From NCBI RefSeq assembly GCF_026013365.1, contig NZ_JAPDOE010000001.1:1550001-1614000 (forward strand): 64,000 nt of DNA, given 5' to 3'. Source of the stretch: Paenibacillus sp. LS1. Its GTDB lineage: Bacteria; Bacillota; Bacilli; Paenibacillales; Paenibacillaceae. Positions 18,884-27,501 of this stretch are shown in pieces (the first letter of the stretch is position 1; every line of letters starts with the position of its first letter). The translations under genes and the position numbers were made by a program. The notes beneath the pieces were generated by a model, which did not search any database, was not told the origin of the DNA, and worked only from the letters and a program-made list of their open reading frames with translations.

Positions 18884-19834
18884 CTACAATTTCTCGGCTA
18901 CGCGCAGCTTGGCTGAACGAGCACGTGAATTTTCGGCCAATTCCGTTTCCGTTGGAATCAGCGGTTTTCTGTTAATTAAACGCAGGGACCCCTTGCCCCC
19001 ACATACACACAACGGAAAATCGGGTGGACATGTACATTTCTCCAGATAACTGCTTAAAATCTGTTTACATATCCGATCCTCTAGGGAGTGGAAGGTAATA
19101 ACAGATACACGTCCTCCTGGTGCCAGACAACGAACAGCCTGATGCAATCCTTCTTCAAACGCACCCAACTCATCGTTGACGGCAATCCGTAATGCCTGGA
19201 AGCTACGTTTGGCAGGATGTCCCCCGGTACGGCGAGCTGCCGCCGGTATGCCTTCCTTGATCAGTTCCACTAGTTCACCAGTCGTCTCAATGGTAGACTG
19301 AGCTCGTTTTCCGACGATAACACGAGCAATCCTTCTCGAAAACTTCTCTTCACCATAGCGATACAAAATTCGAGCAATCTCTTCTTCTGGCCATTCATTC
19401 ACAATCTCTTTGGCCGTCAGCATTGCATCCTGGTCCATTCGCATATCGAGCGGAGCATCGTGATTGTAGCTGAATCCACGTTCTCCTTCATCAAATTGCG
19501 GAGATGACACACCCAAGTCGTACAAGATACCATCGACCTGTGGTACGCCATCCTTCATCGGTACATCCAGATCCTTGAGTACCTGTTCCAGATCTCGAAA
19601 ATTGGTTTTCACCAATGTTACACGTTCTCCATAGGCAGCGAGCTTCTCGCGAGCATTATCCAAAGCCCAATCATCCTGATCAAGTGCGATCAGACGTCCC
19701 CCTGGACCGAGCTTGGAAGCAATCACGGAGCTATGTCCGCCACCGCCTAAAGTGCAGTCCACGTATATACCGTCCTGCTTGATGTTTAATCCCTCTGTTG
19801 CCTCTTCTTTGAGTACGGTTATGTGGTGAAACAA
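18884..19834 (-). CDS. rsmH: 16S rRNA m4C1402 methyltransferase RsmH
   Basis: SAM-dependent methyltransferase that N4-methylates C1402 in the 16S rRNA decoding centre. The 316-aa product has the SAM motif [14 protein letters not shown], the acidic ALDQDDWAL turn, and MraW family blocks [43 protein letters not shown] and ISFHSLED-type [12 protein letters not shown]-terminal Cys cluster ([12 protein letters not shown]) is typical. The start is TTG at 19834, behind AGGAGGGG. It follows mraZ after 18 bases, as in most bacteria. Confidence 0.96.
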   Translation of the reverse strand: MFHHITVLKEEATEGLNIKQDGIYVDCTLGGGGHSSVIASKLGPGGRLIALDQDDWALDNAREKLAAYGERVTLVKTNFRDLEQVLKDLDVPMKDGVPQVDGILYDLGVSSPQFDEGERGFSYNHDAPLDMRMDQDAMLTAKEIVNEWPEEEIARILYRYGEEKFSRRIARVIVGKRAQSTIETTGELVELIKEGIPAAARRTGGHPAKRSFQALRIAVNDELGAFEEGLHQAVRCLAPGGRVSVITFHSLEDRICKQILSSYLEKCTCPPDFPLCVCGGKGSLRLINRKPLIPTETELAENSRARSAKLRVAEKL

Positions 19835-19852
19835 CCTGCACCCCTCCTGACT

Positions 19853-20290
19853 TTATAAATCAAAATTAAAATCGACCAGCTTTTCGGCAATGTCGTTGAA
19901 TGCTTCTTCGGATTGATTGAAATAACTCTCCCATATGCCTTTGCTCCAAATCTCCACCCGGTTCGACACGCCAAGAACAACACAATCCTTGTCCAGCTTG
20001 GCATACTCTCTTAAATTGCCCGGCAGATTTACCCTGCCCTGTTTGTCCAGTTCACATTCGGTTGCACCCGAGAAAAAAAACCGGGTAAACGCACGTGCAT
20101 CAGATTTCATCAATGGCAGTGCTTTGAGCTTCTGTTCCATGACCCCCCACTCCTCCATGGGGTACACGAAAAGACACTGGTCCAAACCCCGTGTGACAAC
20201 GAAAGACGGTCCCAGAGATTCGCGGAATTTTGCCGGAATGATAACCCGACCCTTATCATCAATGCTATGTTGGAACTCCCCCATAAACAT
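19853..20290 (-). CDS. mraZ: Transcriptional regulator MraZ
   Basis: DNA-binding regulator that represses its own dcw operon in the bacteria where it has been studied. The 145-aa product carries the two tandem SpoVT/AbrB-like halves, each with the family motif ([16 protein letters not shown] and [16 protein letters not shown]). The ATG at 20290 ([11 protein letters not shown]) follows GAGGAGTGAG and matches the family N-terminus; an in-frame start four codons upstream is less likely. Matching operator repeats lie directly upstream, supporting autoregulation. Confidence 0.96.
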   Translation of the reverse strand: MFMGEFQHSIDDKGRVIIPAKFRESLGPSFVVTRGLDQCLFVYPMEEWGVMEQKLKALPLMKSDARAFTRFFFSGATECELDKQGRVNLPGNLREYAKLDKDCVVLGVSNRVEIWSKGIWESYFNQSEEAFNDIAEKLVDFNFDL

Positions 20291-20305
20291 TGGCCCACTC
20301 ACTCC

Positions 20306-20343
20306 TCACCCGTTTCTCCCACTTTGCCCCACTTTCCACCACC
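20306..20343 (-). promoter_or_regulatory. MraZ operator repeats
   Basis: Read on the minus strand, four G-rich units follow each other with a 10-base period: GGTGG, AAAGTGGGGC, AAAGTGGGAG and AAACGGGTGA. MraZ is known to bind TGGG-type direct repeats spaced by five bases in front of mraZ. The repeats lie between the likely promoter and the mraZ start, as expected of an operator. Confidence 0.75.
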
Positions 20344-20345
20344 TA

Positions 20346-20374
20346 AGCATAATAGATTCGCACAAAAAAATCAA
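20346..20374 (-). promoter_or_regulatory. Likely sigma-A promoter of the dcw operon
   Basis: On the minus strand TTGATT, a 17-base spacer and TATGCT lie just upstream of the MraZ operator repeats and about 60-80 bases before the mraZ start. Consensus match is 4/6 and 4/6 with ideal spacing. Confidence 0.5.
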
Positions 20375-20411
20375 AACCCTTCTTGCATTCTTTGATTTTT
20401 TGTTTTTTTAG

Positions 20412-20458
20412 CATAAAAAAAACGTCTTTGATCCTGTCACTCAGGATCAAAGACGTTT
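20412..20458 (-). terminator. Strong terminator after ahcY
   Basis: A perfect 17-bp stem (AAACGTCTTTGATCCTG and complement) with a 5-base loop runs into TTTTTTTT on the minus strand. It insulates the dcw promoter from ahcY transcription. Confidence 0.92.
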
Positions 20459-20564
20459 CCCGTATACGGGCAATCGTATGTCTACCCGCACATGAGCCAT
20501 ATCATCAATAAACCATTCTATACCTTTTGAACCATTTCAGCAGCTTGTAATTATTGGATAGTGC

Positions 20565-21830
20565 TTAAAATTTCCAGCTATCCAAATATTTTTCCTGTTC
20601 TGCTGACAAGGAATCAATCCCGATATTCAGGCTTTCAAGTTTGTAGCTGGCAACCTGTTGGTCGATATCGTAAGGTACATTAACCACGTTTTTACCCAAG
20701 TTTTCATAATTTTCACTCACATAACGCAGACCAAGCGCTTGAAGAGCAAACGTCGTATCCATGATTTCTGCCGGGTGACCATCTGCTGCACCCAGGTTCA
20801 CAAGACGACCTTCTGCAAGAAGGTACATTTTACGACCATCTTTGAAACGATATTCTTCAATGTTGCGGCGAACTGTGCGAATCGATTCCGAACGTTTAGC
20901 CAATTCAGGTTTATTCACTTCAACATCAAAGTGACCTGCATTGCTCAGGATTGCTCCGTCCTTCATCACATCGTAATGCTCACCCGTGATAACATCCTTA
21001 TTACCTGTAACTGCGATAAAGAAATCGCCCAACTTGGCCGCTTCCACCATCGTCATGACCCGGAATCCGTCCATGTGTGCTTCTACCGCTTTGATTGGAT
21101 CAATCTCGGTTACGATCACATTCGCTCCAAGACCTTTGGCGCGCATCGCTACCCCTTTACCACACCAACCATATCCGGCTACTACTACATTTTTCCCTGC
21201 TATAACCAGATTGGTTGTACGAATAATACCGTCAAATGCGGATTGACCTGTGCCATAACGATTATCAAACAGATATTTGCAGTATGCGTCATTAACTGCC
21301 ACCATCGGGAATTTCAATTGGCCTTCTTTCGCCAATGCTTTCAAACGAATAATGCCCGTTGTCGTTTCTTCTGCTCCTCCGCGAATCGTCGCTGCGAGGT
21401 CAGGACGCTCGGATGCAATAATGGTTGCGAAGTCTCCGCCATCATCAATAATGAGATCAGGTTTCACCTCAAGTGCACGAAGCTGCAGTGATTTGAATTC
21501 CGCAGGTTCCGGGTTGTACTTCGCATATACGGTAACGCCATCCTCTACCAATGCTGCACAGACATCATCTTGTGTAGACAATGGGTTGCTGTGCGTAATC
21601 GTTACTTCTGCCCCACCGGCTTGGATCACTTTTGCTAAGTAAGCTGTTTTTGCCTCCAGATGAAGACAAATGGCAACTTTCAAACCTTTGAAAGGCAGAT
21701 CCTGTTCAAACTGGCGACGAATGCGGTTCAATACCGGCATGTGTGCCTCTACCCAATCAATTTTCAGATGACCCTCTGAAGCGAGTCCCATATCTTTAAC
21801 AATACTGTTTTGCAATGCAGGTGTAGTCAT
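20565..21830 (-). CDS. ahcY: Adenosylhomocysteinase (SAH hydrolase family)
   Basis: NAD-dependent hydrolase family that splits S-adenosylhomocysteine into adenosine and homocysteine, relieving inhibition of methyltransferases. The 421-aa product shows the substrate motifs EETTTG (154-159), the Lys185/Asp189-Asn190 region (YCKYLFDNRYGTGQS) and the NAD-binding loop GYGWCGKG (219-226). It lacks the internal insertion of eukaryotic forms, and ends in YLDSWKF instead of the Lys-Tyr tail (KPDHYRY type) of classic enzymes, as in archaeal and Thermotoga forms. Related enzymes of that short type may act on other nucleoside-homocysteines, so substrate is less certain than family. GAGGAGGA precedes the ATG. 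It lies 44 bases after bshC and ends at its own terminator. Confidence 0.9.
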   Translation of the reverse strand: MTTPALQNSIVKDMGLASEGHLKIDWVEAHMPVLNRIRRQFEQDLPFKGLKVAICLHLEAKTAYLAKVIQAGGAEVTITHSNPLSTQDDVCAALVEDGVTVYAKYNPEPAEFKSLQLRALEVKPDLIIDDGGDFATIIASERPDLAATIRGGAEETTTGIIRLKALAKEGQLKFPMVAVNDAYCKYLFDNRYGTGQSAFDGIIRTTNLVIAGKNVVVAGYGWCGKGVAMRAKGLGANVIVTEIDPIKAVEAHMDGFRVMTMVEAAKLGDFFIAVTGNKDVITGEHYDVMKDGAILSNAGHFDVEVNKPELAKRSESIRTVRRNIEEYRFKDGRKMYLLAEGRLVNLGAADGHPAEIMDTTFALQALGLRYVSENYENLGKNVVNVPYDIDQQVASYKLESLNIGIDSLSAEQEKYLDSWKF

Positions 21831-21874
21831 TTCATGTCCTCCTCGTTTAAGTGTTTCTTCTATTATAAAGGTCT

Positions 21875-23506
21875 CTACAGTGCAATAACCCTGTGCTCTC
21901 CACGGAATTCACTTGAAGCCTTAATCAGTTCATCGATCCACTCGGTGCCATAGCGATTTAGGTAAAAGAGCGCATTATGTACTCGTTCCTGCGGTTTGCC
22001 CGTCGGGAATAGGGAGTTTTGAATGCCGTTCCAATGCCTTAGACTTACATTATGTTTATCCTCAATGGCTTTGTGAGTCTGCTGTTTGAGATACTGCATT
22101 TGCTCGTTGATTTTATTCAAGTTAGTATCTCCAATTCGTTCCAACCCCGGATGGATTTCCGTAATCTCATCTAACAATGGGCCATACAAATCCAGAAATG
22201 CTTCCTGAACCTTATCAAATTGTTCATCTACCTGGAACGTCTCCTGTTGTGCGAGCCACTGTTCCTTCTTGTCTTCCATATCATATTGAACATCCTGAAA
22301 AGAAAGTCCATATTGTTTCATATGTTTGTGATGAATATCTTCCATGATAGTGAAGGACAACCGTGGCAACAAAATAGGCATTTGCAGTCCAAACTGACGG
22401 AATGCTTCGCGAGTCAAACCCCAATATGCAATTTCACCTTGCCCCAAAATAACAGCCGCTACAGGCAGAACCGAATCCTGCATTAATGGCCGAGTCAATA
22501 CGTTGTTACTGAAGCGCTCCGGATGTTCTTCTAGTTCCTGGAGCAGACGCTCCTCTGTGAAAGAAACCAGGCCTTTGCGGTCGCCGTATAAGCCATCCTT
22601 GAGCATCAAAAGCAAACGCGTGCCTTCATGGATATAGAACAGATTGGCTCCATCCTCAGCCACTTCGGCAGGCATAGCATAACCAGCTTGTTGTACCAAC
22701 GAAGATCCTTGTGTGTACGCGTTACGCAACACTTCATTTTGTCGGATCAGCCGTTCAAACACGGGCTGTTCCAATCTGCGCAAGTCTGGATCTGATGCAT
22801 CCATTAGTACAAGTCCACTACTGGCAAACAAAGCGGATATCATGCGGGCAAATGCATCACTCAGATTCGAACTGGATTGATGGATCTCTGTGATGCATTT
22901 CATCAATCCCGGTTTATGTATCGTATCAGGCAACAGATGTTCCACCTGCTCGAGTACACTCATCCACTGCTGTGTATCCACATGAACATTACTCACAGAA
23001 TCCCTTCCTGCGAATCGTCCTTGCAACTTGACTTTCTTCATGTCTCCCTGTGGATCAGGCAAATACGTATGGTTAACCTCATCCCAGTCATGGTCTTCAC
23101 CAGCGATCCAAAACACTGGAACTACCGGGCGTTGAAGTCTTTCTTCGGCTTCACGGGCAGCTGCCACTACGCTAGCTGCTTTGTATATGACGAACAGTGG
23201 TCCGGTGAGTAGACCGCTCTGCTGTCCTCCTGTAACCACTAATGCGTCTTGTTCAGCAAGACGTGTGATAGACGCATGAACCTCTCCATGGTCGTTCACC
23301 CGTTTATTATATATACGTAAATACTCTGCCAGATCACGACGATCAATACGTGTGTTTTCCGATTGGTCCAGCCACTCGGCACGCGCCTGAAGTCCTGATT
23401 CCCAGCGAATGTCATACTCGTAAAGGACACGCGCAGCATCTCTTGAACAGATATAATCTTCTGCAAGTCTTGATCCGCTGCGGAGTGCCTCGGTAATACC
23501 GTTCAT
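21875..23506 (-). CDS. bshC: Bacillithiol biosynthesis cysteine-adding enzyme BshC
   Basis: Putative ligase that joins L-cysteine to glucosaminyl-malate, the last step of bacillithiol synthesis. The 543-aa product has the family blocks VTGGQQSGLLTGPLFVIYK and PVFWIAGEDHDWDEVNH, which form the nucleotide-binding Rossmann core, and a long helical C-terminal half (about 400-490) predicted to be coiled coil. GGAGG precedes the ATG. The location next to mraZ is conserved in Bacillus (yllA-mraZ); here ahcY has come between them. The genes for BshA and BshB are not in this window. Confidence 0.95.
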   Translation of the reverse strand: MNGITEALRSGSRLAEDYICSRDAARVLYEYDIRWESGLQARAEWLDQSENTRIDRRDLAEYLRIYNKRVNDHGEVHASITRLAEQDALVVTGGQQSGLLTGPLFVIYKAASVVAAAREAEERLQRPVVPVFWIAGEDHDWDEVNHTYLPDPQGDMKKVKLQGRFAGRDSVSNVHVDTQQWMSVLEQVEHLLPDTIHKPGLMKCITEIHQSSSNLSDAFARMISALFASSGLVLMDASDPDLRRLEQPVFERLIRQNEVLRNAYTQGSSLVQQAGYAMPAEVAEDGANLFYIHEGTRLLLMLKDGLYGDRKGLVSFTEERLLQELEEHPERFSNNVLTRPLMQDSVLPVAAVILGQGEIAYWGLTREAFRQFGLQMPILLPRLSFTIMEDIHHKHMKQYGLSFQDVQYDMEDKKEQWLAQQETFQVDEQFDKVQEAFLDLYGPLLDEITEIHPGLERIGDTNLNKINEQMQYLKQQTHKAIEDKHNVSLRHWNGIQNSLFPTGKPQERVHNALFYLNRYGTEWIDELIKASSEFRGEHRVIAL

Positions 23507-23586
23507 GAGGTCTGCCTCCTATTCTGCTTCAAAGAGCCTTTCTTGATTGTACCGAATTCAGGGCCGCTTCGTCAAAAGAAAGTAAT

Positions 23587-23622
23587 TAAAAAACGAAAAA
23601 AACCGCCGAACAAGTCGGCGGT
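23587..23622 (-). terminator. Terminator after the opp operon
   Basis: On the minus strand ACCGCCGA, a 5-base loop and TCGGCGGT are followed by TTTTTTTTCGTTTTTT, about 40 bases after the oppDF stop. Confidence 0.88.
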
Positions 23623-23663
23623 ACATAATACATCAATAATAGCATATTACTTTAATATTTCTA

Positions 23664-25433
23664 TTATACGTAAGGTTCTGCTACCCAGTGACCTTTGGAA
23701 ATCTCAATCAATTGAGCATTTTCCAGGTTGTACGGGTCATTTGCAGGACCACCAGATCCATTCTGAATCGGGCTCATATGCTCTTCCGGCAGCAAGATGC
23801 GACGTTTGTTCGCTTCGACTTCCGGATCAGGTACAGGGATCGCTGAGAGCAATGTTTTGGTGTAAGGGTGAATAGGGTTCGCATACAGTTCTTCACTTTC
23901 TGCGAGTTCAACCACTTTACCCATGTACATTACAGCTACACGGTCACTGATATGTTTAACCATCGACAAGTCATGCGCAATAAACAGGTATGTCAAGCCC
24001 AGACGTTGCTGAAGTTCTTCAAGCAATTTAACGACCTGTGCCTGGATAGATACATCCAGTGCAGACAATGGTTCATCACAGATGATGAATTTAGGGTCTA
24101 CAGCAAGTGCTCGTGCAATCCCGATCCGTTGTCTTTGACCACCGGAGAATTCATGTGGATAACGAAGTGCATGACTCGGATTCAAACCTACGAGATCCAG
24201 CAACTCTTCCACTCGTCTCTTGCGCTCTTTAGTGCTGGAAGCCAGACCGTGAATGTCCAGGGATTCCCCGATAATATCCATTACGTTGAAACGCGGGTTA
24301 AGCGATGCATATGGATCTTGGAAGATCATTTGCATATCTTTACGCATTTCTTTCATTTTACGCGGGGACAACTTGTAGATATCTGTTCCGTTAAAGTTAA
24401 CACTTCCGCCAGTTGGCTCATAAAGACGCAGAATGGTACGACCTGTTGTGGATTTACCACAGCCGGACTCGCCTACAACGCCAAGCGTTTCACCTTCAAA
24501 GATATCAAAGCTTACGTCATTGACCGCTTTGAGAATGTTACCTTTACCCAAATTAAAGTACTGTTTCAAGTTTTTCACTTGTACCAGAGGCTTGTTGCTG
24601 CCCTTGATAATACCAGCTGGAGCTGGCTTTTCCTTTTTGGGCTCGTCCAGACGAGGCAAAGCATTGAGCAATTTAATCGTATATGGATGTTGAGGATTAC
24701 TAAAGATTTCAGCAGTTGTTCCTGTTTCAACAACCTCGCCTTCTTTCATAACAACAACACGGTCACACATACCTGCTACGACACCAAGGTCATGCGTAAT
24801 CAGCATGATCGAAGTTCCAAGCTTCTGCTGCATGTCTTTCATTACATCCAGAATTTGAGCCTGAATTGTAACGTCAAGTGCAGTTGTCGGCTCATCCGCA
24901 ATCAGAAGGGATGGACGACAAGCAAGTGCGATCGCAATCATGGCACGCTGACGCATACCACCAGAGAATTGGTGTGGGTAATGATTCATGCGAATAGCCG
25001 CATTTTTGATACCTACAAGTTCCAGCATTTCCAACGCAGCTTTATTTGCCGCTTGTTTGGACATATTCTGATGCTTGCGCAGTACTTCAGTAATTTGTTT
25101 ACCAATTTTAATGGTAGGATTCAAAGAAGTCATTGGATCTTGGAAGATCATACCGATATCTTTACCACGAATCGCTTCCATTTGTTTGTCTGTCTTATTC
25201 AGCAGGTCTTGCCCGTGAAAAGTAATTTCTCCGCTTTTGACCTTCGAAGGCGGGGAGGGAATCAATTTCATGATGGTTTGGGCTGTAACACTCTTACCAC
25301 TACCCGATTCACCTACGATCCCCAGCGTCTCTCCTTTGCCAAGTTCAAAACTCACATGTTTAACGGCATCAAATTCACCAGAGCGCGTTGAGAACGACAC
25401 ACTCAAGTCTTTGACTGTTAAAATCGGCTCCAT
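23664..25433 (-). CDS. Fused oligopeptide ABC transporter ATPase (OppD-OppF)
   Basis: Cytoplasmic ATPase that powers peptide import. The 589-aa product holds two complete ABC domains in one chain. The first (about 5-260) is OppD/DppD-like with Walker A GESGSGKS (41-48), signature FSGGMRQR, and Walker B LLIADEP. The second (about 283-560) is OppF/DppF-like with Walker A GESGCGKS (321-328), signature FSGGQRQR, and Walker B FIICDEP. Each ends with the family C-terminal HPYT segment. Separate oppD and oppF genes are the usual form, so this is a fusion that replaces both. AGGAGGTGGG precedes the ATG. It is last in the oppABC-DF operon and followed by a terminator. Confidence 0.95.
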   Translation of the reverse strand: MEPILTVKDLSVSFSTRSGEFDAVKHVSFELGKGETLGIVGESGSGKSVTAQTIMKLIPSPPSKVKSGEITFHGQDLLNKTDKQMEAIRGKDIGMIFQDPMTSLNPTIKIGKQITEVLRKHQNMSKQAANKAALEMLELVGIKNAAIRMNHYPHQFSGGMRQRAMIAIALACRPSLLIADEPTTALDVTIQAQILDVMKDMQQKLGTSIMLITHDLGVVAGMCDRVVVMKEGEVVETGTTAEIFSNPQHPYTIKLLNALPRLDEPKKEKPAPAGIIKGSNKPLVQVKNLKQYFNLGKGNILKAVNDVSFDIFEGETLGVVGESGCGKSTTGRTILRLYEPTGGSVNFNGTDIYKLSPRKMKEMRKDMQMIFQDPYASLNPRFNVMDIIGESLDIHGLASSTKERKRRVEELLDLVGLNPSHALRYPHEFSGGQRQRIGIARALAVDPKFIICDEPLSALDVSIQAQVVKLLEELQQRLGLTYLFIAHDLSMVKHISDRVAVMYMGKVVELAESEELYANPIHPYTKTLLSAIPVPDPEVEANKRRILLPEEHMSPIQNGSGGPANDPYNLENAQLIEISKGHWVAEPYV

Positions 25434-25450
25434 AATCCCACCTCCTATTT

Positions 25451-26377
25451 CTATTTACGTAATTTCGGATCGAGTGCATCGCGCAGACCGTCTCCGAGCA
25501 AGTTAAATGCAAGCATTGTAAGAACCATTAGACCTGCAGGGAACCACATCCGCCACGGGAATAGTGTCCAGCCAGTAAGTGCATCGTTGATCATGGAACC
25601 TAGTGAAGATCTCGGTGCAGATACACCCAATCCAAGGAAGCTCAGGAACGCTTCGGCAAAAATTGCATTCGGAATGGACAACGTTAATGTTACGAGAATC
25701 GGTCCTATTGCATTTGGCAGCAAGTGGCGGAACAATTGACGCCCTGTGCTTGCGCCCATGGACCGTGCAGCAAGAATAAAGTCTCTGTTTTTGAGTTGCA
25801 TAATTTCACCGCGCACAATCCATGACATGCTGATCCAGCCTGTTATAGTAAGGGCAATGATAATCGTTGTCAGACTTGGTTCCAATACAACCAGCAACAA
25901 AATTACAACGAGCATGTAAGGCAAGGAATAGAGGATTTCGGAGAACTTGTTCATAATTCCATCTACACGTCCACCGTAGAAACCCATGATCGCTCCATAA
26001 ACAACCCCGATAACAAGGTCAATCAAAGCTGCGGCTAAGCCTACAGTAAGGGATACACGTGCCCCTACCCAAGTTCTTACCCACACATCACGTCCAAGCT
26101 CGTCCGTACCGAACCAGTGTTCCGCACTCGGCGGTGCGTTGGAATTCAGCAGATCATTGGAATAATAATTATAACTGGTAAACAAAGAAGTTGGACCAAT
26201 CAAAGAGAAAATCACGACAAGAACCAATACACCTAGACTAATCATTGCAGCCTTATTGGTTGCAAGTCTGTACATAGCATCTTTAAAAAGGGATACACTT
26301 TCTTGCGGTTTAACCGCTGCCTGACTAGTCAGGTCAGTGTTCGCCGTTTCATTGTTTTTATTATTCGTGCCAGACAA
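25451..26377 (-). CDS. oppC: Oligopeptide ABC transporter permease OppC
   Basis: Inner-membrane permease subunit that pairs with OppB. The 308-aa product has an N-terminal cytoplasmic tail, one span near 43-63, the periplasm-facing HWFGTDELGRDVWVR motif characteristic of OppC/DppC, and five further spans with the ATPase-contacting EAA loop (EIMQLKNRDFILAARSMGAS). The start is TTG at 26377 behind GAAGGGGG; the oppB stop lies 2 bases away, so translation is likely coupled. Confidence 0.94.
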   Translation of the reverse strand: MSGTNNKNNETANTDLTSQAAVKPQESVSLFKDAMYRLATNKAAMISLGVLVLVVIFSLIGPTSLFTSYNYYSNDLLNSNAPPSAEHWFGTDELGRDVWVRTWVGARVSLTVGLAAALIDLVIGVVYGAIMGFYGGRVDGIMNKFSEILYSLPYMLVVILLLVVLEPSLTTIIIALTITGWISMSWIVRGEIMQLKNRDFILAARSMGASTGRQLFRHLLPNAIGPILVTLTLSIPNAIFAEAFLSFLGLGVSAPRSSLGSMINDALTGWTLFPWRMWFPAGLMVLTMLAFNLLGDGLRDALDPKLRK

Positions 26378-26379
26378 CG

Positions 26380-27312
26380 TTATGCCCCCTTCCGGCTTTC
26401 CAGCTTAATTCTAGGATCAATCAGCACGTAAGCGATATCTGTAAAGAAACGCGCCAACATCAGGAGGATACCATAGAAAATCGTAATCCCCATGATCATG
26501 GTGTAATCACGGTTTGTGATACTCTCTACAAACACTTTACCTATGCCACCGATGTTAAAGATCTGTTCAATTACAACGGAACCTGTGATGATATTCGCTG
26601 TCATTGGACCAACATAAGTTACTACCGGTAGAATACCGTTTCTTACAACGTGTTTAAACATAATTGCAGGCCATTTCAGGCCTTTGGCTTTTGCTGTTTT
26701 GATGTAATCGGCGTGTAAGACTTCGAGCATACTCGAACGCGTCAACCGAGCGATAAAAGCAATCGGAGATGCAGACAGCGCTGCAACCGGAAGAACGTAG
26801 TCCAATGGACCATCAAAGCCCATAACGTTAAACCAGCCCAATTTAGTAGCGAAGAGATACTGTAATAGGGAAGCAAGCAAGAAGCTCGGAACAGCTATAC
26901 CTATGACAGCTAGAATCATCGTGACATCATCAATGAGTTTACGATGGTAAACTGCAGCAATAAGCCCCAGTAAAACACCCACAATAATGGAGATAACAAT
27001 TGCAAACACTCCAAGCTTCAACGAAGCGGTGAAAGTTTCACCGATCATTCCGGCTACATCTCGATTGAGATATTTCATTGAAACCCCGAAATCTCCCTTA
27101 ATGATTCCACCCATATACTTCAGGTATTGTTCATACATCGGTTTGTCCAATCCATACTTCTGTTCCAGTAAGGCACGAATTTCAGGAGACACTTTTTTCT
27201 CGGCTGTAAAAGGGTCACCCGGAATTGCCTTCATCAGGAAGAAGGTTGCAGATGCGAGTATGAAAAGCGATAGCAGCATAAATAGCAATTTTTTCAAAAC
27301 GTACTTAATCAA
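26380..27312 (-). CDS. oppB: Oligopeptide ABC transporter permease OppB
   Basis: Inner-membrane permease subunit. The 310-aa product starts IKYVLKKLLFMLLSLFILASATFFLMKAIPGDPF, the usual first span and loop of OppB/DppB (given here only as the family look of residues 1-34), and carries the EAA loop (SMLEVLHADYIKTAKAKG). The TTG at 27312 is chosen since GGAGGTG lies 8 bases upstream; the longer open frame contains the terminator-like hairpin between oppA and oppB. It is followed by oppC. Confidence 0.93.
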   Translation of the reverse strand: MIKYVLKKLLFMLLSLFILASATFFLMKAIPGDPFTAEKKVSPEIRALLEQKYGLDKPMYEQYLKYMGGIIKGDFGVSMKYLNRDVAGMIGETFTASLKLGVFAIVISIIVGVLLGLIAAVYHRKLIDDVTMILAVIGIAVPSFLLASLLQYLFATKLGWFNVMGFDGPLDYVLPVAALSASPIAFIARLTRSSMLEVLHADYIKTAKAKGLKWPAIMFKHVVRNGILPVVTYVGPMTANIITGSVVIEQIFNIGGIGKVFVESITNRDYTMIMGITIFYGILLMLARFFTDIAYVLIDPRIKLESRKGA

Positions 27313-27431
27313 CCCTTGCACACCTCCACAAACAATATTTTGTATACAAATCGATTGTAGAATTAGACAGAAATAAAGTCCAATCCATTTATCGGAAATT
27401 TCAAGAATTATAAGGAAAATCGGTGCACATA

Positions 27432-27474
27432 CAAAAAAATCGGGATATATATGGAATTCCACATATATATCCCG
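27432..27474 (-). terminator. Terminator/attenuator hairpin between oppA and oppB
   Basis: A long inverted repeat (CGGGATATATATG with its near-perfect complement around GGAATTCC) precedes a run of seven T on the minus strand, 28 bases after the oppA stop. Placed inside an operon, such a hairpin usually lets the binding protein be made in excess over the permeases. Confidence 0.8.
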
Positions 27475-27501
27475 AAGTAATCATATAGACTTCAGAACAA
27501 C

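Noticed and set aside
21831..21874. SAM or SAH riboswitch before ahcY
   Set aside because: Only 44 bases separate bshC and ahcY, too short for a known riboswitch, and no motif is seen.
23868..25391. 507-codon plus-strand open frame
   Set aside because: Antisense to the fused oppDF gene; no domain or ribosome site, and shadow-like composition.
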